Positions 24,718 through 36,558 of a stretch of DNA of 64,000 nucleotides are shown here, piece by piece. The DNA lies in assembly GCA_900169235.1 (NCBI GenBank), contig FWCC01000355.1:7486-71485 (forward strand), in the 5' to 3' direction. Source of the DNA: Zarea fungicola. Its lineage: Eukaryota; Ascomycota; Sordariomycetes; Hypocreales; Cordycipitaceae. The position numbers and the translations under genes were made by a program. The notes below the pieces were generated by a model that was not told where the DNA came from, made no database searches, and was given only the letters and a program-made list of their open reading frames with translations. Position 1 is the first letter of the stretch; each line of letters starts with the position of its first letter.

Positions 24718-27700
24718 TTCGTCTATTGTTGTTGAGGTGCGAAGTTTGTGTGGTTTGGTGTTTTGTGATTGGTAAGTCGACGAGTGAGATGGTGTTTGGT
24801 GTGTATGAATCTTCTTTTCGAAATTGCGAGTAGAAGGAGAGTAGTTGAAATTTGGTTTTCTGAGACGTTCTTCAAGAGTACCCTGTATAAAAAACGGGCG
24901 AGGATGTGTATCGAAAAGTGTCTAGTTGGTGAACAAAGCGTCGGCGCGGCCGGTATAAAGGAGTGGTGGACAAGGTGAGTCTATCAAAGACTGAGCCTGG
25001 AGTTGTTGGAAAAGGAAGGTATGCGAACAGCGAAAAGAAGAAGCTGAGAGCGATTTGTCGAAGCTAGCTTGACGACGTAAGAAAGGAAGGTGGGTGAAAA
25101 GAAGAGAACGGTGTGGGAGGAGGGAGGGTTAAAAAAGAAGAAGTACGAGACAGCAAACGGAAAACGGAAGAGGACTTTGGACTGGGATAGGGAGCGAAGG
25201 CGTGTGAGGAGCCGCTAGGAAGTGGGCGGCACACGGAAGCCGGTGGTGTGTGCTGCAAGAGGGATACATACCTGCAAGTACCTGCCAGGGCATGTACATT
25301 GTCTATGGGGGCCTATCCTAGCAGCCAACAAACGGCGAGGCTTGCTTGGTACCTGACCCTGGCATGCAGGTACCGCCGCCGCCACCTCTCCTTTGGCGCC
25401 GGGAAGGGACAACAGAAGACAGGGTGACATGGTTGAGCACATCTACCTGCAACAGGTACCTAACTGGTACCAATCTGCAAACGTTTTCCTGCCCATCCTC
25501 CCGCCAAGCACTAGCAGAGCAGGTACCTACCTATGGAAAGCGGGTCAATGGGGGATGGTCATATGGTACTCCGCAAAGTACACGAGTAAGACTTTCTTGG
25601 ATAAACTCACAAACCATCACCGGCCGCCTGCCGGGATGGGTAGGTCATGGCATAATGGCCGCTGAGTCCATTCTTACCCATCTTGGCCCCATTCCCAGCC
25701 AGCGCTCACCAAAATAGAGGGGGTGGGGGAGCTTCCAGGGGCGAGTCCAAAGTAGCCAGTAGGGAGCCACAAGGAAGCCCACCAACGTTTGCAGGGATCC
25801 ATCAGGCGACACGCCATCAGGTACAGGCCAACGCCTAGCGCCAGATGCACCACCGCCGCTAGCTTGGGCCGTCAGAGCCGGCGGTGGTACCTGACATGCT
25901 GACAAGGCACCAGACCGATAAGGTGTGTGTGCGTGTGTGTACTGGTACGGAGTATGCTGGTTTCAGAAATTTTAGGCGCTGCATGACCTGTATTCGGTAC
26001 CGTCCAGTACGTACAGGTAGGCTACAGGCAGGTGCATGTACACAACGCCATCATTACATAAAATAGAGTCGCACAATAATGCAGCTTGAAATTAGCAAAG
26101 GCCAACTGCATCGTAATGGCTGTTGTTACAGGTGAAACAGAAATTGGCAGCCTGAGCAAGTTGTGGCAGTAAAATGTACTGTCAAACAAGTACTGAATAT
26201 ACCAGCCTGCAGGCCCTGGGCGCGCCAGTGATCAATAGTCTAGGCACACATGCCCTGAAAATCCCAAATAAATCCCGGCCATGGCAGTCCACTGTGGCTC
26301 GGCCACGTAATCACTGCGGTGCACCATTGCTGGTATGTGCCTCCGCTAGTCCACCCAAGAACGCGCACAACACAGCAATCCCGTGTCTCTTCAGGGAGCC
26401 TTGAAACAAGACAGAACGCCAACAGAGGCTAATACGGCGTATTGTCAAACAAAATCCTGCCCCAGCACCCCAAGTAATCTTGACACCTTGATCCGTAGTT
26501 TAATTTGTTTTATTGCAGTTGTACATAGCAAGTAAACGGTTGTTCATCGCTTGCCCATGGGCCAGCTTGGTCTCGGTTAGGTGCGTTGTCTCCGCCGTCC
26601 ACAAAAGTTTCTGGGCTGGTTTTTTTTTTAATTGGATTTACGTTTTTACTTTTTTTCTTCCTCCCATATCCTTGTCCATCAACACGAGCGACTTTTTTGA
26701 TGATGCGCTCCCTGCAGTGCATATCCCAGGCGCCCATCGCGGCTCCACAGACCAAGCTCGAGACTTGCACTGCCAAGCACCACCATCATCTTGAACGCAT
26801 GTACGGAGTACTTTTGACTGCATTGGCATCTGTCCTGAACCAGGCATCGCAAGCAGAGCTCTAGACAAAATTCCTGTCAATTTTCAAACCTTCTTGTTTC
26901 TTTCTCTTCCTTTTTTCTTCCTTTTTCTAGTGCTTGATATCCGTTTGTACCCATCAGAAACCAGCAGGACAAGCTGCCGTCCCAACCTCCATGGTGGCCA
27001 GCCAATCAGAGCCAAGTGGATCGCATCTGCCAACAGAACAAACGTGGACCGGTGAGACGGGTCGAGATCTAGCCAATCACAAGGCTCCAATTTGGTGGTG
27101 AAACGCACAGGGGTTGCCGCACCATAATTTTTCGGTGTTGAAGAAGCAGCTCCAGCAGGACCAAAGAGAGAGAATTTCAAGCAGTGCAGGGGTTTATACA
27201 TGAAGCCATTGTTTCCTCGTGTCGTTTTTCACCAAGTACTTATCCAGTTATTTTCGCTAGTCGCTGTGTTGAGTTTTCGTCGTGGTTTCTTTTGCCGGTA
27301 CCCATTGTTTACCATGTTTCATACACTTTCTTCAACACCGGCGCTACTCAGACAGGCAAAGTATCAACAAACCGTGTCCAAGCAAAAATGGCGCGCTTCC
27401 AGCTTTCAATTGGCTCGCTTCTCATAGACCTGTTCAGTATTGACCAGCCTGGCCTGGTCCAAAGCTCGTTTTTGCCTTTTGTGCCTTCTCGGCTCGTTGG
27501 GTGTTCCCTAATACCCTGGTCAATTAACTGCCGGCCATAATCAGAATGAGTCCACTCCAATTAACTAAACATGTCCATGCAATGGATTTGCCAAATACCA
27601 TCCAAAACCCCTTGCAGAAAACATATTAATTGTATTTTAATCCCGTATTAATAAGGATCCTGTGGCTGCTTTGTGGCATCATCACAATCACTGGCCGGGT

Positions 27701-30700
27701 TCAGCGGGATGACATCCTTCTGGAACAATCCCACTACCAACCAGGCTAAAAAGGCACAATTCATTCGGAAGGAGGAAATATGGAGACTGCTCGGCGCTTT
27801 TGTTTTGTTTCTCAAGCAAATTCTCCTCGCCTGGACCCTCAATTGTGGACAAGCCAAGAGTCATTTTTCCAGTTAAAAAGGCCCAAGAACCCATTCTTGC
27901 CATTGTCCAATAAAAGAAGTACCCTTGTCTGTGTGGAGTCTTCGCAACGTTCTCGACTCTTGGGATCTACGCCTCGAAACAAACTGCATGGCACTTTGGT
28001 AGGAAGCAGTTGCCTGGCTTGGTTTAACCCGAGGCGTTTACCTTTGCTAAGGTAAAGTCCAACAACCTTGCGGCTACCTAGTACAACCTCTTGGACCGCC
28101 TTCCCTTTTCCCAAGGTCTCACCGCGACCCCAAGATACCACGTTGACATCATGATACCGCGTTAGACTTTGTCATCGTTGCTTTTGTTTTATTGTCGTGT
28201 CTATTCCACTACAGGCAGGTACGTAGCAGAGTGCGCATTGACAGTTCTAGCCTCTCGTTTAAACTTTCAGCGCTCTAGATTTGAATCTTACGCCGCTCTG
28301 GTTTTTAACGGCCATGTAGTTGGTCGGTAAGCCTTGGGGCAAGCCTGTTGAGTCTAAAAAATCACCGAGTGGCCAGCTCTTACCCCATGCCCAAAGCGAA
28401 TCCAAGCGTAAAGTCAGCATATGTTGCATGCCTCAATTCATTGTATATTGCTGCCGTGCAACATTGGCATGATCCTGCATCCGGACGTCACGTATCCCAA
28501 CAAGTACCGCCACCCAATTACTATGTAGTAACATAACTACAAGTTTACATTCCTCTTCAATTGGCGCAAGTAAGAACAGGCCCAACACGTAACAAAAATA
28601 ATAAACACGGCATAACTACAACTAACACCTCAACTTGGGGACTAATGTCGCCGAAAGTAACGTCTCTCCGGTCCTTATTGTCGGTAGTTCTCTCCTCCGC
28701 TCCGCTGCTGCTTTACAGACGGACTACACTAAACTTCACCGAGCTTCCCCTCAGGCTAAGCTGTTACGGGTGACCTGGCTGAGAGACTGGGTCGCCGTCC
28801 AACTACCTAATTCACTCCAGCGAACCATCTCACTCGAGGCAACTCTTCATGGCGTTCCTTAGCTTCAACGACTAATGCGCTGTAAAAAGAATTTGTACAT
28901 TGTTCAGTGCCGGTTATCTGTCCTTGTGCTGGTCAATTCATCTTACCTTCTCTCCACACATGCTCTACCTGCTGTGTAAGACGTGCCAAATTCCTCGGCA
29001 CAAGGGGTTTTGCCGTCCCGAGGTGCCAATTGTCCGGGCTGCGGCAGTCTTGTAGGAGAAGAGCCTGCCACAGATTCGGATACCAGAGCCTCCCCCGGTC
29101 ATCAGAACTGAAAGGGTTCTCAACTATGCTTGTTCATTCGCAATTTAACATTTGCCTCGTTATCAGTCCAAATATATTGAAAACACACCCAACCCCGATC
29201 TAATGGTTCAAGACACTCCACATCCTTCCCTCTCCGCCCCCTGTACCCGAAACCGCCGCTACTAGCCCCTTGTTAATATTAAGAGCATCATAACTGCTTT
29301 CCACGGGCACTAGGCACGCCTGTCTCGACAATCCACCCTCAAGCGAAATTGCACTCAAGCCATCTTGCTCTCTGATTTGCTCTGTCTGGGCATAGTTCCT
29401 GTCTCAAGCTGTCTTGCCCCTGTCGCCTTCATCGTCGCCTTTACTCTAGACGGCAAAGTCCTGGAAGCTTGTTTCCCTTTCTCTTCAAGGGTACTTGTCA
29501 AATCTCCCATAACCCCTGTCAGCTATGCATGCCTGCGGTTGCACTTTGCCGATGCATGGCATCGATTCGTCATTAAACCCGGACACTATCCAACTGTCGC
29601 TCCCGACTTTGCCGTGGCATGTTTTACCCCTTGGCAACCTGTCGCGGGTGTCGGCACATCATGACAACCGCTGGCCATGAAACCAAATGCGCCGCGACTG
29701 TTCATTCCGAGATGAAATCAATTGTAGTCTTCGCGTATGTATTTTATATTAACCTTTTACGCCTCATTCTGTTGTATACAAATCTTTATTACCGGGCGGC
29801 TTATGACGTGAGTGACGCCCAGCCTCATTTCCCAGTGGAGCGCGCCACCTATGGACACAACCCACAGGCTTACACTACCTTTTTAGTGCCACCGACACTT
29901 TATTTACAAAACATGTAATAATATTTACAGAATGGATCTCATGGGAAATGATCAAATGAGCAAATGAGAAAATTGAGCGAGAGTTTTTGAATTCTTTCCA
30001 TTTACCGTTATGCTGCTCCGCACTGGTATTTATTAGACTAAGGTGGAAGAGACAACTGTTACCACTATTCATGCCGGGCTTACACGTTCTGGCCTGACTT
30101 CTTCCCCTGAGGAAAGCCCTTTAATTTCCTCATTACTTCCCTGCACCTCATGTTTAATTTCACCGGAAGCGCCCCCAAAAGTCCCGTAAGCAGCTTATGT
30201 GGACTGTTGCCGGTCACGTTGTACTGATAGCACAATCAGCTCAGTCTATGCTGCCTCTGTACTTGTTTGGAAGACATGTGGCACGTATCTTTAAATGTCC
30301 GAATTCCTACTCAAAGCTTGGCGACTACTGCTGTCTACGTACATGCAGGTCTGGCGCTTAACGAACTCTTGTCTGTTCTGCGTCTTGGCAACTGCTCATT
30401 AACGTGGCACCGCAATTTTTAAGGATGCTGCTACAAGGTGGTGTTCCTTCGCGTCGTAATCTCCCACCGTCATTCAACACATGTTCTTGTGTAGCCAGTG
30501 CTCAGCCAATCTCTGAGAATTTGTCATTGTAGTCTGCAGTATGTTGTAGTTGTGGTTGACCAGGATTCATTGAGCCGAGTGCGACAGGAGCCTGGGTAAC
30601 ATCAGCCCCCAAAACACAGAACGCCAATCCTTTTAATATTGCGAAATACAGTACTTCAGCTAATTATACCAGTCAGTATCTAAACATTCTAAAGAAGCGC

Positions 30701-30823
30701 AGAGCACAGCCACCCTGCGGGCATTTCCAATTTCCTATCTGACTATACGCTACCCGTACTACTTGCCCACTGCACAACTGCGACATCCGCGTTTGGGAGA
30801 ACGCCCAAAAATCCAGTTCTTGA
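24718..30823. other. Gene-poor intergenic region of about 6.1 kb
   Basis: The first 500 bases are purine-rich on the plus strand, i.e. pyrimidine-rich on the sense strand of the GH128 gene, typical of a well-expressed fungal promoter and leader. Between about 25260 and 26050 GGTACC or GTACCTAC half sites recur many times. CCAAT-like sequence (agccaatca) appears twice near 27000-27080. No coding region with start, splice logic and protein character was found. Confidence 0.5.
25270..26020. repeat. Region dense in GGTACC/TACCTG motifs
   Basis: Short palindromic GGTACC or its extensions (CAGGTACC, GGTACCTA, GTACCTGC) recur irregularly across this stretch. The spacing is not tandem. They match in core the motif cluster at 16035-16083. 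Function is unknown; they may be remnants of a small dispersed repeat or binding sites. Confidence 0.55.
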
Positions 30824-31873
30824 TTACTTCTTCCCATTTAGCTTTTGCTTCAACTTTCTGAGGCCTTTCATTGCTTTGTCGAGAGTAAATGTTGCATACT
30901 CGCCATGGCCTTCCATTGTCGCTGAGGATCGCTGCTTGATGCCCATGTACTCATCTCTGTCCGATTCACGTTCCCCAATCGCGATAAAAATTCCAGTAAA
31001 CCGAAAGAGGATGACATTGAGTATCATTCTACACATCCGGCCATTTCCATCCAAGAATGGGTGGATTTGCACAAACTCCAGCGAGTATTTGGAAGCCAGA
31101 GAAAAGGGGTCGACAGACTTGTTCTTCTCTGCATTGTTCATGTCTTCCTGCAAATCGGCACATAGCTTCTTCATCTTGGATGGAACATGCTGCGGAACGA
31201 CAAAATTCGTATTACCAGCGTGCACAGGTATTTCTCGGTAGAGTCCAGCATATTTGTGGAATGGCGTCTCTGGGCCCTCTCGGTGTTCAACNNCGAAGTG
31301 GTGAATCAGGTGTTGAAAGGCCTTCACATGCTGGATAATCTCTTGTCGTCCTCTGAGAATGAACTTTAGCGACTGACCTTTGAGCTGAGGATCAATCTGA
31401 AAAACTTCCAAAAGCTTAGCACGATATTCTGGAGTACGTTCGGTGATCTCTCCCACATCTTCGCCACGTAGGATCTTGCGGCAGAGATGAATGGTGACAT
31501 CGAGGCTCAACCCGGCTTGCTCAATTCTGTTGCTGCCGAAGATTGCGTGCATTAACATATCCTCCACTTCTCGGTTGAGCAGATCTTGTTGCGCTTGGTT
31601 TCTTTCAATAGCCTTTGCGCTGTCCATGTAATTAACGGCCTTCTTGAACAGAGATGCTGGGTCTTGTCCAGTAGCATATGTTCTGTAGACGTTGTCCGCG
31701 CGAATAGTCATGGCTACGCCTTCTCGGTCGGGCCACTGTCGTTGAAGGGTCTCTCGAAAGCTCGAAAACATGTTGGCTCGTTTGACTGGGCTAGGTGGCT
31801 GAATGGTGGATGGAGAGCTGCTGGCGGTGTTGATGCCAAAAAGTTCACTGACTGGTTTGCGGGGGAAACTCAT
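30824..31873 (-). CDS. Fic-domain protein (predicted AMPylase)
   Basis: Fic proteins usually transfer AMP from ATP to a hydroxyl of a target protein. This is an intronless 349-residue ORF, ATG at 31873. The core motif HPFLDGNGR is intact at residues 271-279, including H271 and the GNGR anion-binding loop. The upstream helix carries SNRIEQ at 114-119, which resembles the (S/T)xxxE(G/N) autoinhibitory motif of N-terminally regulated (class II) Fic proteins, with E118 kept but Q in place of G/N. The assembly has NN at 31292-31293, making residue 194 undetermined (codon GNN); frame is kept with exactly two bases. The gene stands alone, about 1.6 kb from RIP-damaged transposons. A bacterial origin by transfer is possible but not shown. 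Its target is unknown. Confidence 0.9.
   Translation of the reverse strand: MSFPRKPVSELFGINTASSSPSTIQPPSPVKRANMFSSFRETLQRQWPDREGVAMTIRADNVYRTYATGQDPASLFKKAVNYMDSAKAIERNQAQQDLLNREVEDMLMHAIFGSNRIEQAGLSLDVTIHLCRKILRGEDVGEITERTPEYRAKLLEVFQIDPQLKGQSLKFILRGRQEIIQHVKAFQHLIHHFXVEHREGPETPFHKYAGLYREIPVHAGNTNFVVPQHVPSKMKKLCADLQEDMNNAEKNKSVDPFSLASKYSLEFVQIHPFLDGNGRMCRMILNVILFRFTGIFIAIGERESDRDEYMGIKQRSSATMEGHGEYATFTLDKAMKGLRKLKQKLNGKK
31292..31293. other. Two undetermined bases inside the Fic gene
   Basis: NN occupies codon positions 2 and 3 of residue 194. It is an assembly or polishing artefact rather than biology. If the true gap length is not two, the gene would be frameshifted or longer here. Confidence 0.95.
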
Positions 31874-31912
31874 AGTTATTTATGCTTTTGCTTCTTCCCT
31901 TGAAAAAAAAAA

Positions 31913-31914
31913 NN
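31913..31914. other. Two undetermined bases between A and T homopolymers
   Basis: NN sits between ten A and a long T run, about 40 bases upstream of the Fic start codon. Homopolymer slippage makes the local length unreliable. The region is therefore poor material for promoter analysis. Confidence 0.95.
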
Positions 31915-31935
31915 TTTTTTTTTTTTTTTTTGAAT

Positions 31936-32083
31936 CTTTTTATGCAACTCATGATTGCGCCGCCGGCTGCTACCAGCTGGTGGCTGCATGTTAAGCGAGG
32001 TTGGCGAAGTTTGTTTTTTTTTAAACTTTTTATGCAGCTCTTGATTGCGCCAGCTGGTGGCTACATGTCAAGCGAGGTTGGCG
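31936..32083. repeat. Imperfect tandem duplication upstream of the Fic gene
   Basis: Copy A (31936-32006, 71 bp) and copy B (32026-32083, 58 bp) share the order CTTTTTATGCA, TTGATTGCGC-like core, CCAGCTGGTGGCT and AGCGAGGTTGGCG. Copy B lacks 13 bases of copy A before the CCAGCTGG palindrome and differs by a few substitutions. The pair lies in the presumed promoter or leader of the minus-strand Fic gene. Confidence 0.85.
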
Positions 32084-33519
32084 CGTATAACACCGAGTGG
32101 CCCATGATCATAAAGAAAAGCCAAAATGAGTCATATCATATAGATATCCCATTGACATATTAATGAAGAATGCGAGTGAGTTCTCAGTGCATAAGTCAAC
32201 AATGTTTTTTGCCAAAGGCTATTGTTTTGTTCTGGGGAAGAAATAAGAAATCAATCAAAAAGTTGCCTTCATAGGGAGCTATCAGCAACATCAAAATTGT
32301 CATGGCCCAGTGTACGTATGTACATATGTAAATATGTATGTATGTATGTATTTTTTTAATGTCTGGTAATTCCTACTATCAAGGCAAAACACGCTTGCAA
32401 GAGTACTAGTTATATATAACTAATAAACATGAGAACTCTATGAGGTGTGCGGGGTTCTTTTATGTAGCAGGCTTAAAGACCTTTGGAGCTTTTTTTGGTT
32501 GAGGTTGTTAGTATTCATGATAGCTAGAATGCTCTAATTGGTATTATTACCCTGTCTTTAGTAGTGGTAATTATAGTATTGCACTTATACTACTATTAAT
32601 ATTAATAGGGAAAATAAAAACCCTTTTAAGGAAAAATAAAGACCTATTGATGTTGTTTGTTGTTCAGGAGCTGTGGCTCGAAGGGAGAGAACTCTTCCAA
32701 AATTCTCCCTTTTTTGAGGCCATTAGAGTTGTGCTAGCCCCTGGCCATCAAAACCACTGTCGCTTCCTGTAAAAATGTCATAGCACTAACAGCAAGCTAA
32801 CCGCTCAAGAAGTGGAATTTTTTTCCAGGGGAAGCCAGTAATCTGTAGAAATACTATCACGCCAACCCTTGACCGATCTGTATCCTTCCATAATGCGTTG
32901 AGTCGAATGGTTGTTAACTGGTTGCATTCTATGACTATATTGGCTTAAAGCTATTCAAGGAAACAGCAGAAACAGCAGAAACAGCAGAAACAGCAGAAAT
33001 AGCAGAAACAGCAGAAATAGCAGAAATAGTAGAAACAGTAGAAACAGCAGAAATAGTAAAAACAGTAGAAACAGCAGAAATAGTAAAAACAGTAGAAACA
33101 GCAGAAACAGCAGAAACAGTAGAAACAGCAGAAACAGTAGAAATAGTAGAAACAGCTTTCTCACTGCTGCACTTAGCCATGACAACTCTGAACGTACTAA
33201 CACCAGGTCGGAGATTCCCAGAGGTAACCATTCTTCATAGCTCTTAGGAAAGGCATCATTGCTGGTTGAAAAGCAGATGGAATTAGATAAAAATTTCTCC
33301 TTCACCTGTAATGAGTGCCTTGCCACTCTCGTATAACAACCACGCTGCTGGCTGCTAGGAGATGCTTGAAGAAGAGATATACAGTACATGTGCCACGCAC
33401 TGACAGTCTTCCGGCGAAGCCAAATAACAACCACCCAGCAAAACACAGATAACTAAGGGCCACAAGAAAAGCATATTCACAGCTTTTAAAATATATAATA
33501 AATTTAATAAATTTATATA
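32084..33519. other. Intergenic region between Fic promoter and transposon block
   Basis: No supported gene. AT-rich patches occur near 32400-32640. A short TATG microsatellite lies at about 32334-32351. The minisatellite at 32960-33156 is listed separately; reading frames running through it lack an ATG and do not resemble a known protein. Confidence 0.5.
32960..33156. repeat. 9-bp minisatellite (GAAACAGCA-type, about 22 units)
   Basis: Tandem 9-mers of the form AAACAGCAG run for about 197 bp. Variation is almost entirely C-to-T at two fixed positions, giving AAATAGCAG, AAACAGTAG and AAATAGTAG forms. On the plus strand one frame stays open as Glu-(Thr/Ile)-(Ala/Val). On the minus strand one frame is invariant Leu-Leu-Phe because CTG and CTA are synonymous. 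No surrounding gene model was found. Confidence 0.9.
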
Positions 33520-34696
33520 ACGTAGTTCACATACAAGCGGGCCACACAGGCAAGTGGGCCACCTCTCATGACCTTAAGGTATATAGCCAACTACAACAAA
33601 ATAAAATTAAATAGAATTAATAAAATCTAATTAGAATCCTCTAAAGAAGTAATTTCCACTTTATTATTACATATTCTAGAATTATAGCTAATTTTACCAC
33701 AATTACCACATCGCCAATAGCGTAATTTATTACGTTTTAGCTAAGTAGAACCCTTAGCTATAGCGCTTTTTTTCCTAACCTTAACCTATAATTAAGTAGC
33801 TAAATTTTTTCTATCTTCTAGAGTAAGAGATCCTCTAGTCTTTAATTGCCTTTTTTTAATATATTAACGCTAGGAAAGTTATTTATTTACTACCTCTAGG
33901 TCCTTAACTTAGTCTTATAAAAGAACCATCTATTATAAAGCTTTTATTATATACTTTAATATTTATATTAAACTCTTAATAATTTCCACTAGTAAGCTAC
34001 TTTAATAGCTTCTTATCTTTTTTTTAATATATTCTATATAAGATAAAGCCTCTATTAGGTTATTAAGTATTTATAGAAGCTAGGGAAGGTTAAGTCTATT
34101 AGAGGTCCTAGGAGGGGAAGGCATCTATAATATTATATCTAATTATAAAATAATATAACTTAGGTTAAAAGGCTAAATTCTAATACTATAAAAACCTATA
34201 AGTATATTTTTCTTTATTTTAGTAGTATTATATATACTATAAAATATAAATAAAAATTCCTCCTTAATAATATATATTATATAGGCTTATATTAGATTAC
34301 TAATTACTTAACTATATACCTATTTTAATAGCTAAAAATAAGTAATATCTAATAGCTAAAATATATATAATAAATAAGTAGGTATATATAATATAATAAT
34401 AGAGTTTTCCTTATAATATAACTTAAATTCTACTAACTAATAGCTTTTATATCTATTAAAGATTAAAAGGCAATAATAGCTTAAATTTAGTAGTTTTATA
34501 TTATTATAAAAATATTTTAGCTAATCTAGGCCCTTTTTATTTATTATTTAGCTATTTTCTAATATAAAAATAGCCTAGGTATAAGGTAATAGGCTATTTT
34601 TATACTAAAATAAGAGGTAGGTTTTAGTAGTAATAATAATATATAGTAGGAAAATACCACTAGCTATACTAATATACTAAATAACTATTATCTATA

Positions 34697-36558
34697 ACGT
34701 GGTTAATAAGCGAGCGGCGTAGATAAGCGAGCGGCGCACTTCTACACTAAATTGCCACCCTTTATCTTTGCACTATAATTACTTAACAGCGTCTAATAAA
34801 AAACTCTTCTAAAGAAAGTAGACTACATCTTGCCTTAGCTGCTATTAGAAGGGATTTAAAGTTAAGCATTTATAAGGCGGCTAAAATCTATAATATCTCC
34901 TTAATAATAATCTAGTACCGATGCGACGGTCAGATCTCGCAACGCAACTGCACCCCTAATTCAAAAAAGCTTATAGAGTTAGAGGAGAAGGCAATTATAA
35001 AATACATTCTCTAGCTAGATTCGTAAGGGCTACCTCCCTAGTATGCAAACATAGAAGATATAGCAAACTAACTGCTCGCTAAACGTAATAATGGACGCGT
35101 TGGTGTGCGCTAGGCGAAAAACCTTATACAGTGAGAACTAGAGCTTACTATGCGTTTTAAATAGAGATATAACTATTAGAGAGCTAAATGCAAAGATCCT
35201 ACTATTATTTATGGTTAGTTTACGCTTCTATAGAATATAATTACTAAATATAGTATCCTAGAGTCTAATATCTATAACTTTAATAAGACTAGGTTTATAA
35301 TAGGTCTTATCTCTATAGGAATGGTTATTATAAGCTCTAATTAAACTAAAAAAGTAAAAGCAGTATAGCCTAGTAATAGGGAATAGGTTACTATAATCTA
35401 GGGGGTTAATTCCCAGGGCTAGATAATGCCGCCATATATTGTGGTAAAGGGCTAAAATCTCCTTGCAACCTGGTTTAAAGATACGCGACTTCCCGCGAAT
35501 TAGCGCGTTAATATAAGCTCTAATAGCTAGATAATAAATAAAATTAGTGTAAATTAGATATAGTATTTTTATAATTTTATAAAAAATTAAAATAAGGGTA
35601 CTTACCGCCTCCTTATCCTTAATAGCCATAAAAGTCACTACTTAACTAAATTTAAGCTCTACTACTAAGAGAATAAAATTATTATACTATATATACCTAT
35701 ATATTCCTCTTATATACTCTAGCCTTTAGATATTAGTTATTTTAGTCTACTTAAAACAGCCTATAGGCAGTAAATTAAGCATCTTATAATGGCTAGTATT
35801 ATATATATTATAAAGGAGGACTTTTTCCTTATATTTTATTTAGCTTTTTATAACTCTATAATAAAAGAAAATATCTAGGGTGGTTTTAAAGGTACTAGAA
35901 TTATACCTTTTAGTCCTAAAAAGGTTATTTCTATACTAGATCTTAAGTTTAAGACGCTAAGTCCTTAAAACTCACGTCCTAGAATAGTAGGGTCTTGGGT
36001 TTCTAAAACGCTAAGTAACATAACTGAGGTGGTTACGCAGACTTCAATTCTAAAAAAACAAATAACTAACTACCTAGCTAGCTCCCTAACTAAGACTCTT
36101 AATGCGCTTGAGAGTTTTGAGAAGGGTGTGGTAGCGATTATACATGAGGTTACCCTTTTACGCGCTTAGGTCCATAGGTTTAAGGAGGCCAATAAGCTAA
36201 TTAGCAAGCGCCGGTGGGCTAAAAAAACCAGGCTATAAGTAGAGGTATCTCTCTTTATATAGGATGTAAGAGATTTAAAGGAGCAGATAGATGTAGATAT
36301 TCAGGTATAAGACGAAAGGAAGGCTTATGGTGGTCGCAAGCCACGCGTTGAAACGCGCGGCCGGTGTTGTGGTGTCTGTGGCTAGACTGGACATAATGCG
36401 TGTATATGTATAATAGATGTAGAAACTAGTGAGGAAGAGGATTCTGATTAGTTTTAGATTATTTTTTATGTTGTGGTTGAATTATAGATGGTTGAAGGGT
36501 GAAGGGTATGTAGAAGTGCGCCGCTCGCTTATCTGCGCCGCTCGCTTATTAACCACGT
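34697..36558 (+). mobile_element. Inner Fot1/pogo-type DNA transposon nested in the outer one
   Basis: The ends are near-perfect inverted repeats of about 50 bp: ACGTGGTTAATAAGCGAGCG reading inward from 34697, and its reverse complement ending at 36558. Each end holds two copies of an AAGCGAGCGGCG core. TA flanks both ends (34695-34696 and 36559-36560). Length is 1,862 bp. One mismatch is seen in the arms (GTAG versus GCAG, a C/T transition). Inverted repeats are much better preserved than in the outer element, so this copy is younger or less mutated. Confidence 0.93.
34796..36451 (+). pseudogene. RIP-inactivated Fot1-like transposase in a single frame without indels
   Basis: One reading frame of about 551 codons can be followed end to end without an insertion or deletion, broken only by stops. 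Family features in order: N-terminal SSKESRLHLALAAIRRD and AAKIYNI (helix-turn-helix), RCDGQISQRNCTPNSKK, NNGRVGVR, then the DDE core. In the core NIYNFNKTRF stands where NFDETGF is expected and LLILNSHKSH where an Asp is expected, all G-to-A changes. SYILQPLDISYFSLLKTAY follows, and a C-terminal knuckle CCGVCG..TGHNACICI ends the frame. The presumed start codon is ATA where ATG is expected. Most stops are TAA/TAG in place of CAA, CAG or TGG. It is clearly non-functional. Confidence 0.9.

Noticed and set aside
32935..33446. Minus-strand frames through the minisatellite (LLF and AVS repeats)
   Set aside because: Both are created by the 9-bp repeat, lack an ATG, and have unremarkable flanks; kept as a repeat, with the coding question listed as a finding.
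35258..35638. 126-codon minus-strand frame inside the inner transposon
   Set aside because: It is antisense to the recognisable transposase frame and results from AT-rich composition.
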